Origin: Lachnospiraceae bacterium
Lineage (GTDB): Bacteria > Bacillota > Clostridia > Lachnospirales > Lachnospiraceae
Assembly: GCA_024698145.1 (NCBI GenBank)
Contig: JAILRO010000058.1
Location: 1 to 63,422 of the forward strand
Reading direction: 5' to 3'
Length of the DNA: 63,422 bases
The first letter of the stretch is position 1. Each line of letters begins with the position of its first letter. A program made the translations under genes and the position numbers. Positions 9,076-17,273 of the stretch are shown here, in pieces. The notes under the pieces are model-generated. The model was not told the origin of the DNA. It made no database searches and worked only from the letters and a program-made list of their open reading frames with translations.

Positions 9076-9350
9076 AATGTATTGATGCTCTTAATAATCT
9101 TTTTACAGGCAGATACGGGAAAGATGAATATAGTACTAATGGCCCCAAAGATTCTGCGGTATGTATAGAAAAGATTGATTCTAAATGGGCTGTATATGAA
9201 AAAGAAAAAAGTTCAAAGAACGATTATCATGATTATGACAATGTTGTTGAAGCCTGCCTTGATATGATTGCGAGAATGGCGTTTGGGGACGATATAGTTG
9301 CTTTGAAAAATGAATTCTTGAATGCGATAGTTGGAATAAAGACTGCATAA
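9054..9350 (+). CDS. Putative immunity protein for the TNT toxin
   Basis: This 98-residue acidic, soluble protein starts inside the end of the toxin gene, after the ribosome site GGAGGAG. I recognise no family. It is Asp/Glu/Lys-rich with a likely C-terminal helix pair (DNVVEACLDMIARMAFG onward). The role is inferred only from size, position, translational coupling and the terminator that follows; small acidic proteins in this position commonly bind and block the upstream toxin. Confidence 0.55.
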   Translation: MEEQKELKCIDALNNLFTGRYGKDEYSTNGPKDSAVCIEKIDSKWAVYEKEKSSKNDYHDYDNVVEACLDMIARMAFGDDIVALKNEFLNAIVGIKTA

Positions 9351-9361
9351 AAGACAAGCAC

Positions 9362-9400
9362 AAAACTCCTGAAAAACTTGACGGTTTTCGGGAGTTTTTA
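9362..9400 (+). terminator. Terminator after the toxin-immunity pair
   Basis: The stem AAAACTCCTGAAAAAC with GTTTTCGGGAGTTTTT surrounds the same TTGACG loop as the terminator at 8414-8450. The two differ at very few positions. Confidence 0.85.
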
Positions 9401-9491
9401 TTTGTGGAATCATTTATACACCTGATTCTAAAATTAATAAATAAATTGAGATAACTTTATTGCTGTTTAAAAACAAAATAATTATCACACT

Positions 9492-9532
9492 GCTCCGGAC
9501 AGTGTTTAACGATTGTCCGGAGCTTTTATTTT
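9492..9532 (+). terminator. Second terminator upstream of glgB
   Basis: GCTCCGGACA pairs perfectly with TGTCCGGAGC, followed by TTTTATTTTC. The sequence on the minus strand is less T-rich, so it mainly stops plus-strand reading. Confidence 0.85.
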
Positions 9533-9533
9533 C

Positions 9534-9562
9534 TTTACAGTTATGGCAAAAAGTGGTATCAT
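9534..9562 (+). promoter_or_regulatory. Sigma-A-type promoter for glgB
   Basis: TTTACA at 9534-9539, a 17-base spacer and TATCAT at 9557-9562, directly after the terminator and 46 bases before the glgB start. Confidence 0.65.
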
Positions 9563-9608
9563 ATTACACATGTTAAAATATTGAAAATCATGCAGTGGGA
9601 GGGAATAT

Positions 9609-12077
9609 ATGAACGTTAAGATTCAGCAATGGATGAACTGGATACTATTTGATGAACTTATGGAAGGTAAGATAAATGCACCAAAGCAGATACTAGGTAA
9701 TCATGACTACGGAGAGGGTCAGATGATTACAGCGTATAAGCCTCATTCTGCAAGCTGTAAGGTTATTGCACCGTCAGGCAAGAGTGAGTACGATATGGAA
9801 CGTATTGATGACAGAGGTTTCTATGCATTGTTTCTTCCAAAGAAGAAGTTTAATGGTAACAAGTATCGTATCGCAACAACGTATCAGGATGGTTCGACAG
9901 TTGTGAGTGCAGATCCTTATAGCTTCGATAGTCAGATTGGTGATATGGATGTATATCTCTTCTCGGAAGGTAATCATTGGGAGATATACAAGAAGCTTGG
10001 TGCACACCCTATGAAGATAGACGGTGTATCAGGAACATATTTTGCAGTATGGGCACCACATGCAAGAAGAGTTTCAGTTGTAGGAAGCTTTAATATGTGG
10101 GATGGTGCACTTCATCCGATGAATATGATGGGAAGTTCCGGAATATACGAGTTATTCATTCCTGATGTCGGAGAGGATGCAGTATATAAGTTCAATATTC
10201 TTACAAGATTTGGTGAGGAAATATATAAGGCTGATCCATATGGCAACTGTTCACAGTTCCGTCCGGATAATGCTAATGTTGTCAAGGATATCACTAAGTA
10301 TCGTTGGGGTGATAAGGCTTGGATGGACAAGCGTAAGAATATATCAAGAAATGATGCAATGAGAAACCCTATGGCAATCTATGAGATGCATCTTGGCTCA
10401 TGGAAGAAACGTGTTGAAGATGATGATAACGGATTCTACACATACAGAGAACTTGCACCGATGGTTGCAGAGTATGTTAAGGACATGGGTTACACTCACA
10501 TTGAGCTCATGGGTATTGCAGAGTATCCTTTTGATGGTTCGTGGGGATATCAGGTAACCAATTATTATGCACCGACAAGAAGATACGGAGATCCTGAGGA
10601 CTTCATGTATTTTGTTGATTATATGCATAAGAATGGCATAAGTGTAATACTTGACTGGGTACCGGCTCATTTTCCAAGAGATGCTCATGGACTTGGTAAG
10701 TTTGACGGAATGCCTCTTTATGAGCATCCGGATTCAAGACGTGGCGAGCACCCCGACTGGGGAACATATATATTTGATTTTGGAAGAAATGAAGTATCTA
10801 ACTTCCTCGTTGCCAATGCGTTATTCTGGGCAAAGGAATATCATATTGATGCGTTAAGAGTAGATGCGGTTGCTTCGATGTTATACCTTGACTATGGTAA
10901 GCAGGACGGCAACTGGCTACCTAACGAAGATGGTGGTAATGAGAATTACGATGCAATCAATCTTCTCATGAAGCTTAATAAGACGATTGAGGAGCAGGAG
11001 CCGGGTGTATTCGTTATTGCTGAGGAGTCAACTTCATGGGCAGGTGTTACAGCACCAACATCTATGGATGGACTTGGATTCCTCTTTAAATGGAATATGG
11101 GCTGGATGAATGACTTCCTTGAGTACATGAAATTGGATCCATACTTTAGACAGTTTAACCACAACAGGTTAACATTTAGTCTTATGTACGCATACTCAGA
11201 GAACTTCATACTCGTTATATCACATGATGAGGTAGTTCATTTGAAGTGCTCAATGATTAATAAGATGCCGGGACTTCATGATGACAAGTTTGCTAACCTT
11301 CGTACAGCATATGGTTTCATGTATGGTCATCCCGGAAAGAAGCTTCTTTTCATGGGTCAGGAGTTTGCTCAACCACGTGAGTGGAGTGAAATGCGAAGCC
11401 TTGACTGGTTTGAGTTAGAGGGGCAGGATGCCAAGTACCACAAGGGTATGCAGAATTACGTGAAGGCTCTTAATAAGTTATATCACGACTATGATGCACT
11501 CTACTACAATGACCAGTATCAGATGGGATTTGAGTGGATTAACTGTGATGACCCGCAGAGTAGTATAATTTCGTTTATAAGAAGAGGCTCAACTGCAAGA
11601 AACCAGTTACTTTATGTATGTAACTTTACACCGATGGACAGAGATGGCTTCATAGTAGGTGTTCCTTGTCCGGGTGAATATACGGAAATCCTTAATTCAG
11701 ATGCAGAGGAGTTCGCAGGACTTAATCGTATAAATGACAAGCCTATTAAGGCAGTTGAGGAACCATGGGATGGTAGAAAGTACTCTATTTCATTACATCT
11801 TCCACCACTTTCAGTTGTTGTATTTAAGTATGATTATGTTGATCCTGAGCATCCGGAGGTTAAGATTATTGAGAAAAAACCGGTAGCAAAGAAGACAACA
11901 ACAACTAAGAAAGCAACACCTGCCAAGAAGACAACAACAACGAAGAAGGCAACACCTGCAAAGAAGACAACAACAACGAAGAAGACAACACCCGCCAAGA
12001 AGTCAACGACAGCCAAGAAAACTACGACTACGAAGAGAACAACGCAGGCAAAGAAGTCTTCAGATGACAAGAAATAA
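9609..12077 (+). CDS. glgB: 1,4-alpha-glucan branching enzyme
   Basis: This GH13 enzyme makes alpha-1,6 branches in glycogen. Of its 822 residues the first about 250 hold N-terminal beta domains including CBM48 (GTYFAVWAPHARRVSVVG). The catalytic barrel follows: DALRVDAVASM (nucleophile Asp near 416), VIAEESTSW (acid Glu near 471) and SHDEVVH (near 538). The enzyme proper ends near residue 750. From about 755 a 65-residue tail of Lys, Thr, Ala and Pro repeats (units like AKKTTTTKK and ATPAKK) runs to the stop, making the protein longer than usual. The tail resembles histone H1-like or chromatin-type tails. No other glg genes are nearby. Confidence 0.95.
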   Translation: MNVKIQQWMNWILFDELMEGKINAPKQILGNHDYGEGQMITAYKPHSASCKVIAPSGKSEYDMERIDDRGFYALFLPKKKFNGNKYRIATTYQDGSTVVSADPYSFDSQIGDMDVYLFSEGNHWEIYKKLGAHPMKIDGVSGTYFAVWAPHARRVSVVGSFNMWDGALHPMNMMGSSGIYELFIPDVGEDAVYKFNILTRFGEEIYKADPYGNCSQFRPDNANVVKDITKYRWGDKAWMDKRKNISRNDAMRNPMAIYEMHLGSWKKRVEDDDNGFYTYRELAPMVAEYVKDMGYTHIELMGIAEYPFDGSWGYQVTNYYAPTRRYGDPEDFMYFVDYMHKNGISVILDWVPAHFPRDAHGLGKFDGMPLYEHPDSRRGEHPDWGTYIFDFGRNEVSNFLVANALFWAKEYHIDALRVDAVASMLYLDYGKQDGNWLPNEDGGNENYDAINLLMKLNKTIEEQEPGVFVIAEESTSWAGVTAPTSMDGLGFLFKWNMGWMNDFLEYMKLDPYFRQFNHNRLTFSLMYAYSENFILVISHDEVVHLKCSMINKMPGLHDDKFANLRTAYGFMYGHPGKKLLFMGQEFAQPREWSEMRSLDWFELEGQDAKYHKGMQNYVKALNKLYHDYDALYYNDQYQMGFEWINCDDPQSSIISFIRRGSTARNQLLYVCNFTPMDRDGFIVGVPCPGEYTEILNSDAEEFAGLNRINDKPIKAVEEPWDGRKYSISLHLPPLSVVVFKYDYVDPEHPEVKIIEKKPVAKKTTTTKKATPAKKTTTTKKATPAKKTTTTKKTTPAKKSTTAKKTTTTKRTTQAKKSSDDKK
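11875..12074 (+). repeat. Tandem repeat coding the Lys/Thr tail of GlgB
   Basis: About 200 bases of imperfect tandem units of 39-48 bases, each carrying AAGAAGACAACAACAAC and GCAACACCTGC or variants. It stays in frame and encodes the basic tail. Such repeats can change length by slippage or recombination. Confidence 0.8.
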
Positions 12078-12109
12078 TATATAATTGCATGCAATGTGCA
12101 ATTTCACTA

Positions 12110-12161
12110 GAAAAGCGAAAAAATGTCAGTGAATATCAGCATTTTTTCGCTTTTCATTTTC
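12110..12161 (+). terminator. Terminator after glgB
   Basis: A 16-bp stem (12110-12125 with 12140-12155, GAAAAGCGAAAAAATG type) is followed by ATTTT. Both arms are A/T-rich, so it may be bidirectional. Confidence 0.85.
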
Positions 12162-12190
12162 TTGAAAGCTCGATTTCTTTATGATAAACT
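12162..12190 (+). promoter_or_regulatory. Likely promoter for typA
   Basis: TTGAAA at 12162-12167, a 17-base spacer and TAAACT at 12185-12190, placed right after the glgB terminator and about 80 bases before typA. Confidence 0.5.
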
Positions 12191-12272
12191 TGATTCTGTG
12201 CGTGATAACGAAAAAAGAGATGAATAAGCCGGATGTAAAACGTACTTTTTCCGGTGAAAGGAAGGAAACAAA

Positions 12273-14105
12273 ATGCAGATTTCAAGAGAAGATGTTCGTA
12301 ACATAGCAATTATAGCCCACGTAGATCATGGTAAGACTACCTTGGTTGATGAGCTTTTGAAACAGAGTGGAGTTTTTCGTGAGAATCAGGAAGTTGCGGA
12401 AAGAGTTATGGACTCTAATGATATAGAGAGAGAAAGAGGAATTACTATTCTTTCTAAGAATACAGCAGTTCATTATAAGGGTACAAAGATTAATATTATC
12501 GATACTCCGGGACATGCAGATTTCGGTGGAGAGGTAGAGCGTGTACTTAAAATGGTTAACGGTGTTGTTCTTGTTGTTGATGCATTTGAGGGTGCAATGC
12601 CACAGACGAAGTTTGTTCTTAAGAAAGCACTTGAGCTTAATTTACACGTAATTGTTTGTGTTAACAAGATTGACAGACCTGAGGCTAGAGTTGAAGAGGT
12701 AGAGGAAGAGGTTCTTGAACTTTTACTTGATCTTGAGGCAACTGATGAGCAGCTTGATTGTCCTTTCGTATATGCTTCAGCTAAAGATGGAGTTGCCAAG
12801 AAAAACCTTGACGACGAGGCTGTAGATATGGCACCTCTTTTTGAGACAATCGTAGACTATATACCGGCACCTACAGGTGATCCTGATGCTGATACACAGA
12901 TTCTTATTTCTACAATCGACTACAACGAGTATGTAGGAAGAATCGGTGTTGGTAAGGTTGATAACGGAACATTGAAACTTAATCAGGAGGTATTACTTGT
13001 TAATGCCCATGATGAGAGCAAATGCAAGAAGGTTAAGATTGGTAAGCTTTATGAGTTCGAAGGACTTGATAAGGTTGAGGTTAACGAGGCCGGCGTAGGT
13101 TCGATAGTTGCTATATCAGGAATTGCTGATATTCATATCGGAGATACACTCTGCTCGGTTGATAATCCTAATCCGATTCCTTTCCAGAAGATTTCAGAGC
13201 CTACAATTTCCATGAACTTTATGGTAAATGATTCCCCTCTTGCAGGTAAGGAAGGTAAGTTTGTAACTTCAAGACATTTAAGAGACAGATTATTCCGAGA
13301 GCTTAATACAGACGTATCTTTACGCGTAGAGGAGACAGAAGGAACAGATGCATACAAGGTATCAGGACGTGGCGAGCTTCATTTGTCAGTGCTTATCGAG
13401 AATATGAGAAGAGAAGGTTATGAGTTTGCAGTAAGTAAGGCCGAGGTAATCTACAAAGAAGATGAAAACGGCAAGAAACTCGAGCCTATGGAGATTGCTT
13501 ATATTGATGTTCCGGAAGAGTTCTCGGGAACAATCATTAGTACGTTAAATGAGCGTAAGGGTGAACTTCAGGCAATGAATCCGGCTCATGACGGAACAGT
13601 AAGACTTGAGTTTAAGATTCCTGCACGTGGTCTTATAGGCTTTAGAGGCGAGTTTATGACCTCTACAAAGGGTACAGGTATTATTAATACAATATTTGAC
13701 GGATATGGCCCTTATAAGGGTGATATGATGTATCGTAATCAGGGATCTCTTATCGCATTCGAGACTGGTACATCAATTACTTACGGTTTGTTCAATGCAC
13801 AGGACCGTGGAACACTTTTCATCGGCCCGGGTGAACAGGTATATGCCGGAATGGTAATCGGTCAGACCGGTAAGGCAGAGGATATTGAGCTTAATGTATG
13901 TAAGGCAAAACACCTTACCAATACACGAGCTTCAGGTTCTGATGAGGCATTAAAGCTTACTCCACCAAGAGTATTAAGTCTTGAGCAGGCTCTTGAATTC
14001 ATTGATACTGATGAGCTTCTTGAGATTACACCTGAGAATATCAGAATACGTAAGAAGATTCTTGATCCTACACTTAGAAAGAGAGCTAAGATTAACAGAC
14101 AGTAA
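12273..14105 (+). CDS. typA: Ribosome-associated GTPase TypA/BipA
   Basis: This translational GTPase acts on the 70S ribosome, in 50S assembly and stress adaptation. The 610-residue length is standard. GTPase motifs are intact: AHVDHGKTT (G1, near residue 15), the switch region with RERGITI, DTPGHADFGGEVE (G3) and NKIDRPEA (G4). The EF-G-like domains and the C-terminal domain with FRGEFMTSTKGTG follow. The ATG lies after GAAAGGAAGG. The next gene starts 35 bases downstream with no terminator between, so read-through into the following operon is possible. Confidence 0.96.
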   Translation: MQISREDVRNIAIIAHVDHGKTTLVDELLKQSGVFRENQEVAERVMDSNDIERERGITILSKNTAVHYKGTKINIIDTPGHADFGGEVERVLKMVNGVVLVVDAFEGAMPQTKFVLKKALELNLHVIVCVNKIDRPEARVEEVEEEVLELLLDLEATDEQLDCPFVYASAKDGVAKKNLDDEAVDMAPLFETIVDYIPAPTGDPDADTQILISTIDYNEYVGRIGVGKVDNGTLKLNQEVLLVNAHDESKCKKVKIGKLYEFEGLDKVEVNEAGVGSIVAISGIADIHIGDTLCSVDNPNPIPFQKISEPTISMNFMVNDSPLAGKEGKFVTSRHLRDRLFRELNTDVSLRVEETEGTDAYKVSGRGELHLSVLIENMRREGYEFAVSKAEVIYKEDENGKKLEPMEIAYIDVPEEFSGTIISTLNERKGELQAMNPAHDGTVRLEFKIPARGLIGFRGEFMTSTKGTGIINTIFDGYGPYKGDMMYRNQGSLIAFETGTSITYGLFNAQDRGTLFIGPGEQVYAGMVIGQTGKAEDIELNVCKAKHLTNTRASGSDEALKLTPPRVLSLEQALEFIDTDELLEITPENIRIRKKILDPTLRKRAKINRQ

Positions 14106-14140
14106 TAAATGGTTTTGGTTGTTGTATCGGGAGATTGTAT

Positions 14141-15511
14141 ATGGGTAAAGATAAAACAACAGAAGTTAATATGGATACAGAAAAAGAGAATTTAACCAAA
14201 GTTAATAAGCCAGAGAAACAGTCGATAAAGAAACGCTTGAGAAATGATCAGTTGGCATGGGATAAGCTTGACAACACAGCACTTCTTTTCCCGGTTATTG
14301 CAACGGAAGATATGTCTAATGTTTATCGTATTTCTGTTACGCTTACCGAGGAGGTTGACAGAATACTGCTTCAGGAAGCACTTGATATTATACTTCCGCA
14401 GTTTATGGTTTTTAGAATGAGACTTAAAATGGGCTTCTTCTGGTATTATTTTGAGGAAAACAGAAGACCGGCGCCGATTGTAAGAGAAGAATATTCATAT
14501 CCGGGAGCTTATATCAACAAGAGTAAGAATAATCATTATATGTTTCGTGTGACATATTACAAATGCAGAATTAACCTTGAGGTATTTCACGCGTTAACGG
14601 ATGGTTACGGCGGAATCGTATTCTTACGAGAACTTGTATATCAGTATTTGAGATTGAAATATCCTGATTTGCTCAATGTTGTTAAGGATAAGATATCGTC
14701 TGGAATATTCCTCGATCAGGAAGACAGCTATGTTAAGAACTTTAAGAAGGGACATGCCAAGGTATATAATTCTGAACGAGCACTTGAGTTAAAGGGTGAG
14801 AAGATACCAAAGGGTGAAATAGGTGTAATACATGGTTATATGCCTGTTGATGAGCTTAAGAAGGTGGCCAAAGAATATGGCGTAACAATCAATCAATATC
14901 TGGTTGGCGTGTTTGTATATAGTGTGTACAAGGAAGTGCTTAAAGGACAACCATCAAAAGTTCCGATTTCGGTATGTGTTCCTGTTAATTTAAGACCGTA
15001 TTATGATTCACATACGATGAAGAATTTCTTTGCTATGGTATCAGCGTTGTTTAGACCTACAAAGGATAATTACACATTAGAAGAAGTCATTAAGATAGTT
15101 GCTGACAGTTTGAAGGAACAGATTACACCTGAGAATCTTAACAACATAATGTCCTACAATGTTTCAAACGAGCAGAACATGATTCTTCGTGCAGTACCAC
15201 TTGTTGTTAAGAACTTTTTTATCAAACAGATATATGATGCTTCGGCAAAGGGAACATCAGCAACAATAACCAACATTGGCAATATAGAGATAGCTGAACC
15301 GTACCGTCAGTATATTGAACATTTTTATGCAATGCTTTCAATGTCAAAAGGACAGAATATGAAGGTCGGCATAGCATCCTATAACGGGGTGTTGACATTT
15401 ACATGTACTTCGAATCTTGTTAGCACTGCCGTGCAGAAGAGATTTTTCCAAACGCTTTCAAAAGATGGTGTAAATGTTGGAATAGAGACAAACGGAGCTT
15501 ACTATGATTAG
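14141..15511 (+). CDS. Condensation/alcohol acyltransferase-like protein
   Basis: This 456-residue cytosolic protein belongs to the CoA-dependent acyltransferase/condensation superfamily. The active-site motif appears as HALTDGYGG near residue 150, with the first His of the usual HHxxxDG replaced by Phe (VFHALTDG). The structural FFAMVSALF segment and a late TITNIGNI segment also fit the alcohol acetyltransferase/WES type. The first about 35 residues are Lys/Glu-rich and probably disordered. An in-frame TTG at 14135 is less likely than the ATG here after CGGGAGA. It heads a same-strand gene cluster with an esterase and an LTA-synthase-like enzyme, suggesting acyl modification of an envelope or lipid molecule; the substrate is unknown. 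Confidence 0.75.
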   Translation: MGKDKTTEVNMDTEKENLTKVNKPEKQSIKKRLRNDQLAWDKLDNTALLFPVIATEDMSNVYRISVTLTEEVDRILLQEALDIILPQFMVFRMRLKMGFFWYYFEENRRPAPIVREEYSYPGAYINKSKNNHYMFRVTYYKCRINLEVFHALTDGYGGIVFLRELVYQYLRLKYPDLLNVVKDKISSGIFLDQEDSYVKNFKKGHAKVYNSERALELKGEKIPKGEIGVIHGYMPVDELKKVAKEYGVTINQYLVGVFVYSVYKEVLKGQPSKVPISVCVPVNLRPYYDSHTMKNFFAMVSALFRPTKDNYTLEEVIKIVADSLKEQITPENLNNIMSYNVSNEQNMILRAVPLVVKNFFIKQIYDASAKGTSATITNIGNIEIAEPYRQYIEHFYAMLSMSKGQNMKVGIASYNGVLTFTCTSNLVSTAVQKRFFQTLSKDGVNVGIETNGAYYD

Positions 15512-15551
15512 TCAAATGGAAACAGGTTGTTTTATATGATGGAGATTTGAT

Positions 15552-16247
15552 ATGAATGTATGTAGAAATTGCAATATCAAGATAAATGATGACATAGATG
15601 TGTGTCCGTTATGTCATAGTGTTTTGGATGAAATGACTGAGGACGAGAAGAGGATTGGAGTATCTGTAATTCGTGGAGGCTCTGATTATCCTGATGTTCG
15701 AAAACGAGAAAAGACACTGGGATTTGTTATGAGACTTATTCTGTTTCTTTTTATCGTAACTGAAGCAACACTTATAATTGTTAACAAAGCAGTCACACCT
15801 GGTTTTTGGTGGTCAGGTATAAGCGGGGTTGCTATGGTATATACTTATCTTTCGCTTGTATATTGGATTAGACATGATTCCGGATTTGCGACAAAGATTG
15901 GACTTCAGTTATTCTTGACGGTCGCGTTACTGTTTGCTATTGATTATTTTACTGGAATGATAGGTTGGTCAATCAAATATGCAATACCGGGTGTTATACT
16001 TTTGGGAGATGCTCTTGTATTCTTCCTTATGATGCTTAACAGACAGCATTGGTACAGTTATACATTGCTGCTTCTCTTTATTGGATTGTGCAGCGTTGCG
16101 ATTTTGTTCTTGTTCCTTACAAAGAGAATAACCAACGTTGTGCTTCCGGTTACGTGTGTAGCTGTTACGGATGTTTATCTGTTGGGAACAATTATATTTG
16201 GTGACCGTGAGTTTACCAGAGAATTGAAAAGACGGTTTCATGTATGA
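15552..16247 (+). CDS. Zinc-ribbon membrane protein (DUF6320-like)
   Basis: This 231-residue protein has an N-terminal zinc ribbon (Cys 4, 7, 18, 21) and then five or six hydrophobic helices between about residues 55 and 215. It has no signal peptide, and the ribbon should face the cytosol. I associate this arrangement with the DUF6320 proteins found beside alcohol-acetyltransferase-like genes, but from memory only. The gap to the preceding gene is 40 bases, consistent with co-transcription. No enzymatic motif is visible. Confidence 0.7.
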   Translation: MNVCRNCNIKINDDIDVCPLCHSVLDEMTEDEKRIGVSVIRGGSDYPDVRKREKTLGFVMRLILFLFIVTEATLIIVNKAVTPGFWWSGISGVAMVYTYLSLVYWIRHDSGFATKIGLQLFLTVALLFAIDYFTGMIGWSIKYAIPGVILLGDALVFFLMMLNRQHWYSYTLLLLFIGLCSVAILFLFLTKRITNVVLPVTCVAVTDVYLLGTIIFGDREFTRELKRRFHV

Positions 16248-16276
16248 GTAGATTTTGCAGAAAGTAGGGACTTACA

Positions 16277-17269
16277 TTGGAGATTGGCAAAGTTCATGGA
16301 TTGATATCTGAACTTGGAAAAAAGCAGGAAATAACATCAGAAGAAAATGAGCAAAGAATCAGTATTCGTGGCAGGACTGCAAGAAAGATGGTCAAGGTTG
16401 CTAATCATTTTCCTGTTCTTGGTAACAAGGCACAGAATGGTGAATTGCGTGCACGACTTTCTGAAAGAGAGAAAATATGGGTTTGCCCCGAACATTTAGA
16501 GAAAACAGATATTGAAATGACCAACTTCACGATGGAGTTGATTCATAATAAAGATCAACAAAATAAAAAAGGTATTATTCTTCAGCTTCATGGTGGAGGA
16601 TATTACGGAAAGATGCATAACACCTACAGAGATATGGCAGCACTTTATAATGAGATAAGCAAAGGTTTTGATGTTTTGTCTGTTGATTACAGAGTGGCAC
16701 CAAAGAATCCGTATCCCGCTGCCTTACAGGACGCGGTAGAAGCTTATAAGTGGATACTTGATAATGAGTATCCGCAAGGTAGAGTCTTTGTTGTGGGAGA
16801 TTCGGCAGGTGGCGGACTTACTCTTGCACTTTGTTTATATCTTCGAGACAAAGGAATAAGCATGCCAGCAGGAATAGTGACTATGTCGGCATGGACAGAC
16901 CTTACAAAAAGCGGAGAGTCATATCAGGAGAACTTTGATATAGATCCGATGTTTGGTGGCTCAACCCATACATTGGTTTACAAAGAGGGTTATTATAAGG
17001 ATAGTGATCCTGCAGATCCATATATTTCACCGATAAATGGTGATTATACAGGATTTCCACCTATGCTTTTGCAGGTCGGTGAATATGAGATGTTGCTTAG
17101 TGATACATTAACGGTTGCGGAGAAAGCAAGAGAAGCAGGAGTTACTGTAAAGGAACATGTTTATCCGGGAATGTTTCATGTTTTTCAAATGGGATTGACA
17201 AGAATTCCCGAGTCAAAAGAGGCCTGGGTTGAAATAGGAAGATTCATTAGGAAAGTTAAGAAAGAGTGA
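16277..17269 (+). CDS. Alpha/beta hydrolase, HSL-type esterase
   Basis: This 330-residue serine hydrolase of the hormone-sensitive-lipase type should cleave short acyl esters. The oxyanion motif HGGG lies near residue 106 (LQLHGGGYYG). The nucleophile Ser is in GDSAGG near 175. The acid is probably the Asp of MLLSD near 274, and the His is in MFHVFQ near 300. There is no signal peptide. The start is a TTG, since no ATG lies in frame until well inside the protein; the ribosome site TAGGGA is modest. Next to the acyltransferase it suggests paired addition and removal of an acyl group. Confidence 0.82.
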   Translation: MEIGKVHGLISELGKKQEITSEENEQRISIRGRTARKMVKVANHFPVLGNKAQNGELRARLSEREKIWVCPEHLEKTDIEMTNFTMELIHNKDQQNKKGIILQLHGGGYYGKMHNTYRDMAALYNEISKGFDVLSVDYRVAPKNPYPAALQDAVEAYKWILDNEYPQGRVFVVGDSAGGGLTLALCLYLRDKGISMPAGIVTMSAWTDLTKSGESYQENFDIDPMFGGSTHTLVYKEGYYKDSDPADPYISPINGDYTGFPPMLLQVGEYEMLLSDTLTVAEKAREAGVTVKEHVYPGMFHVFQMGLTRIPESKEAWVEIGRFIRKVKKE

Positions 17270-17273
17270 TGAT

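Noticed and set aside
11834-12094. An 86-codon Val/Phe-rich open frame antisense to the GlgB tail
   Set aside because: It is the reverse of the Lys/Thr repeat; apparent membrane character is a by-product of the repeat composition.
12279-12799. Antisense frames over typA
   Set aside because: Explained by codon use of typA; no ribosome sites or conserved features.
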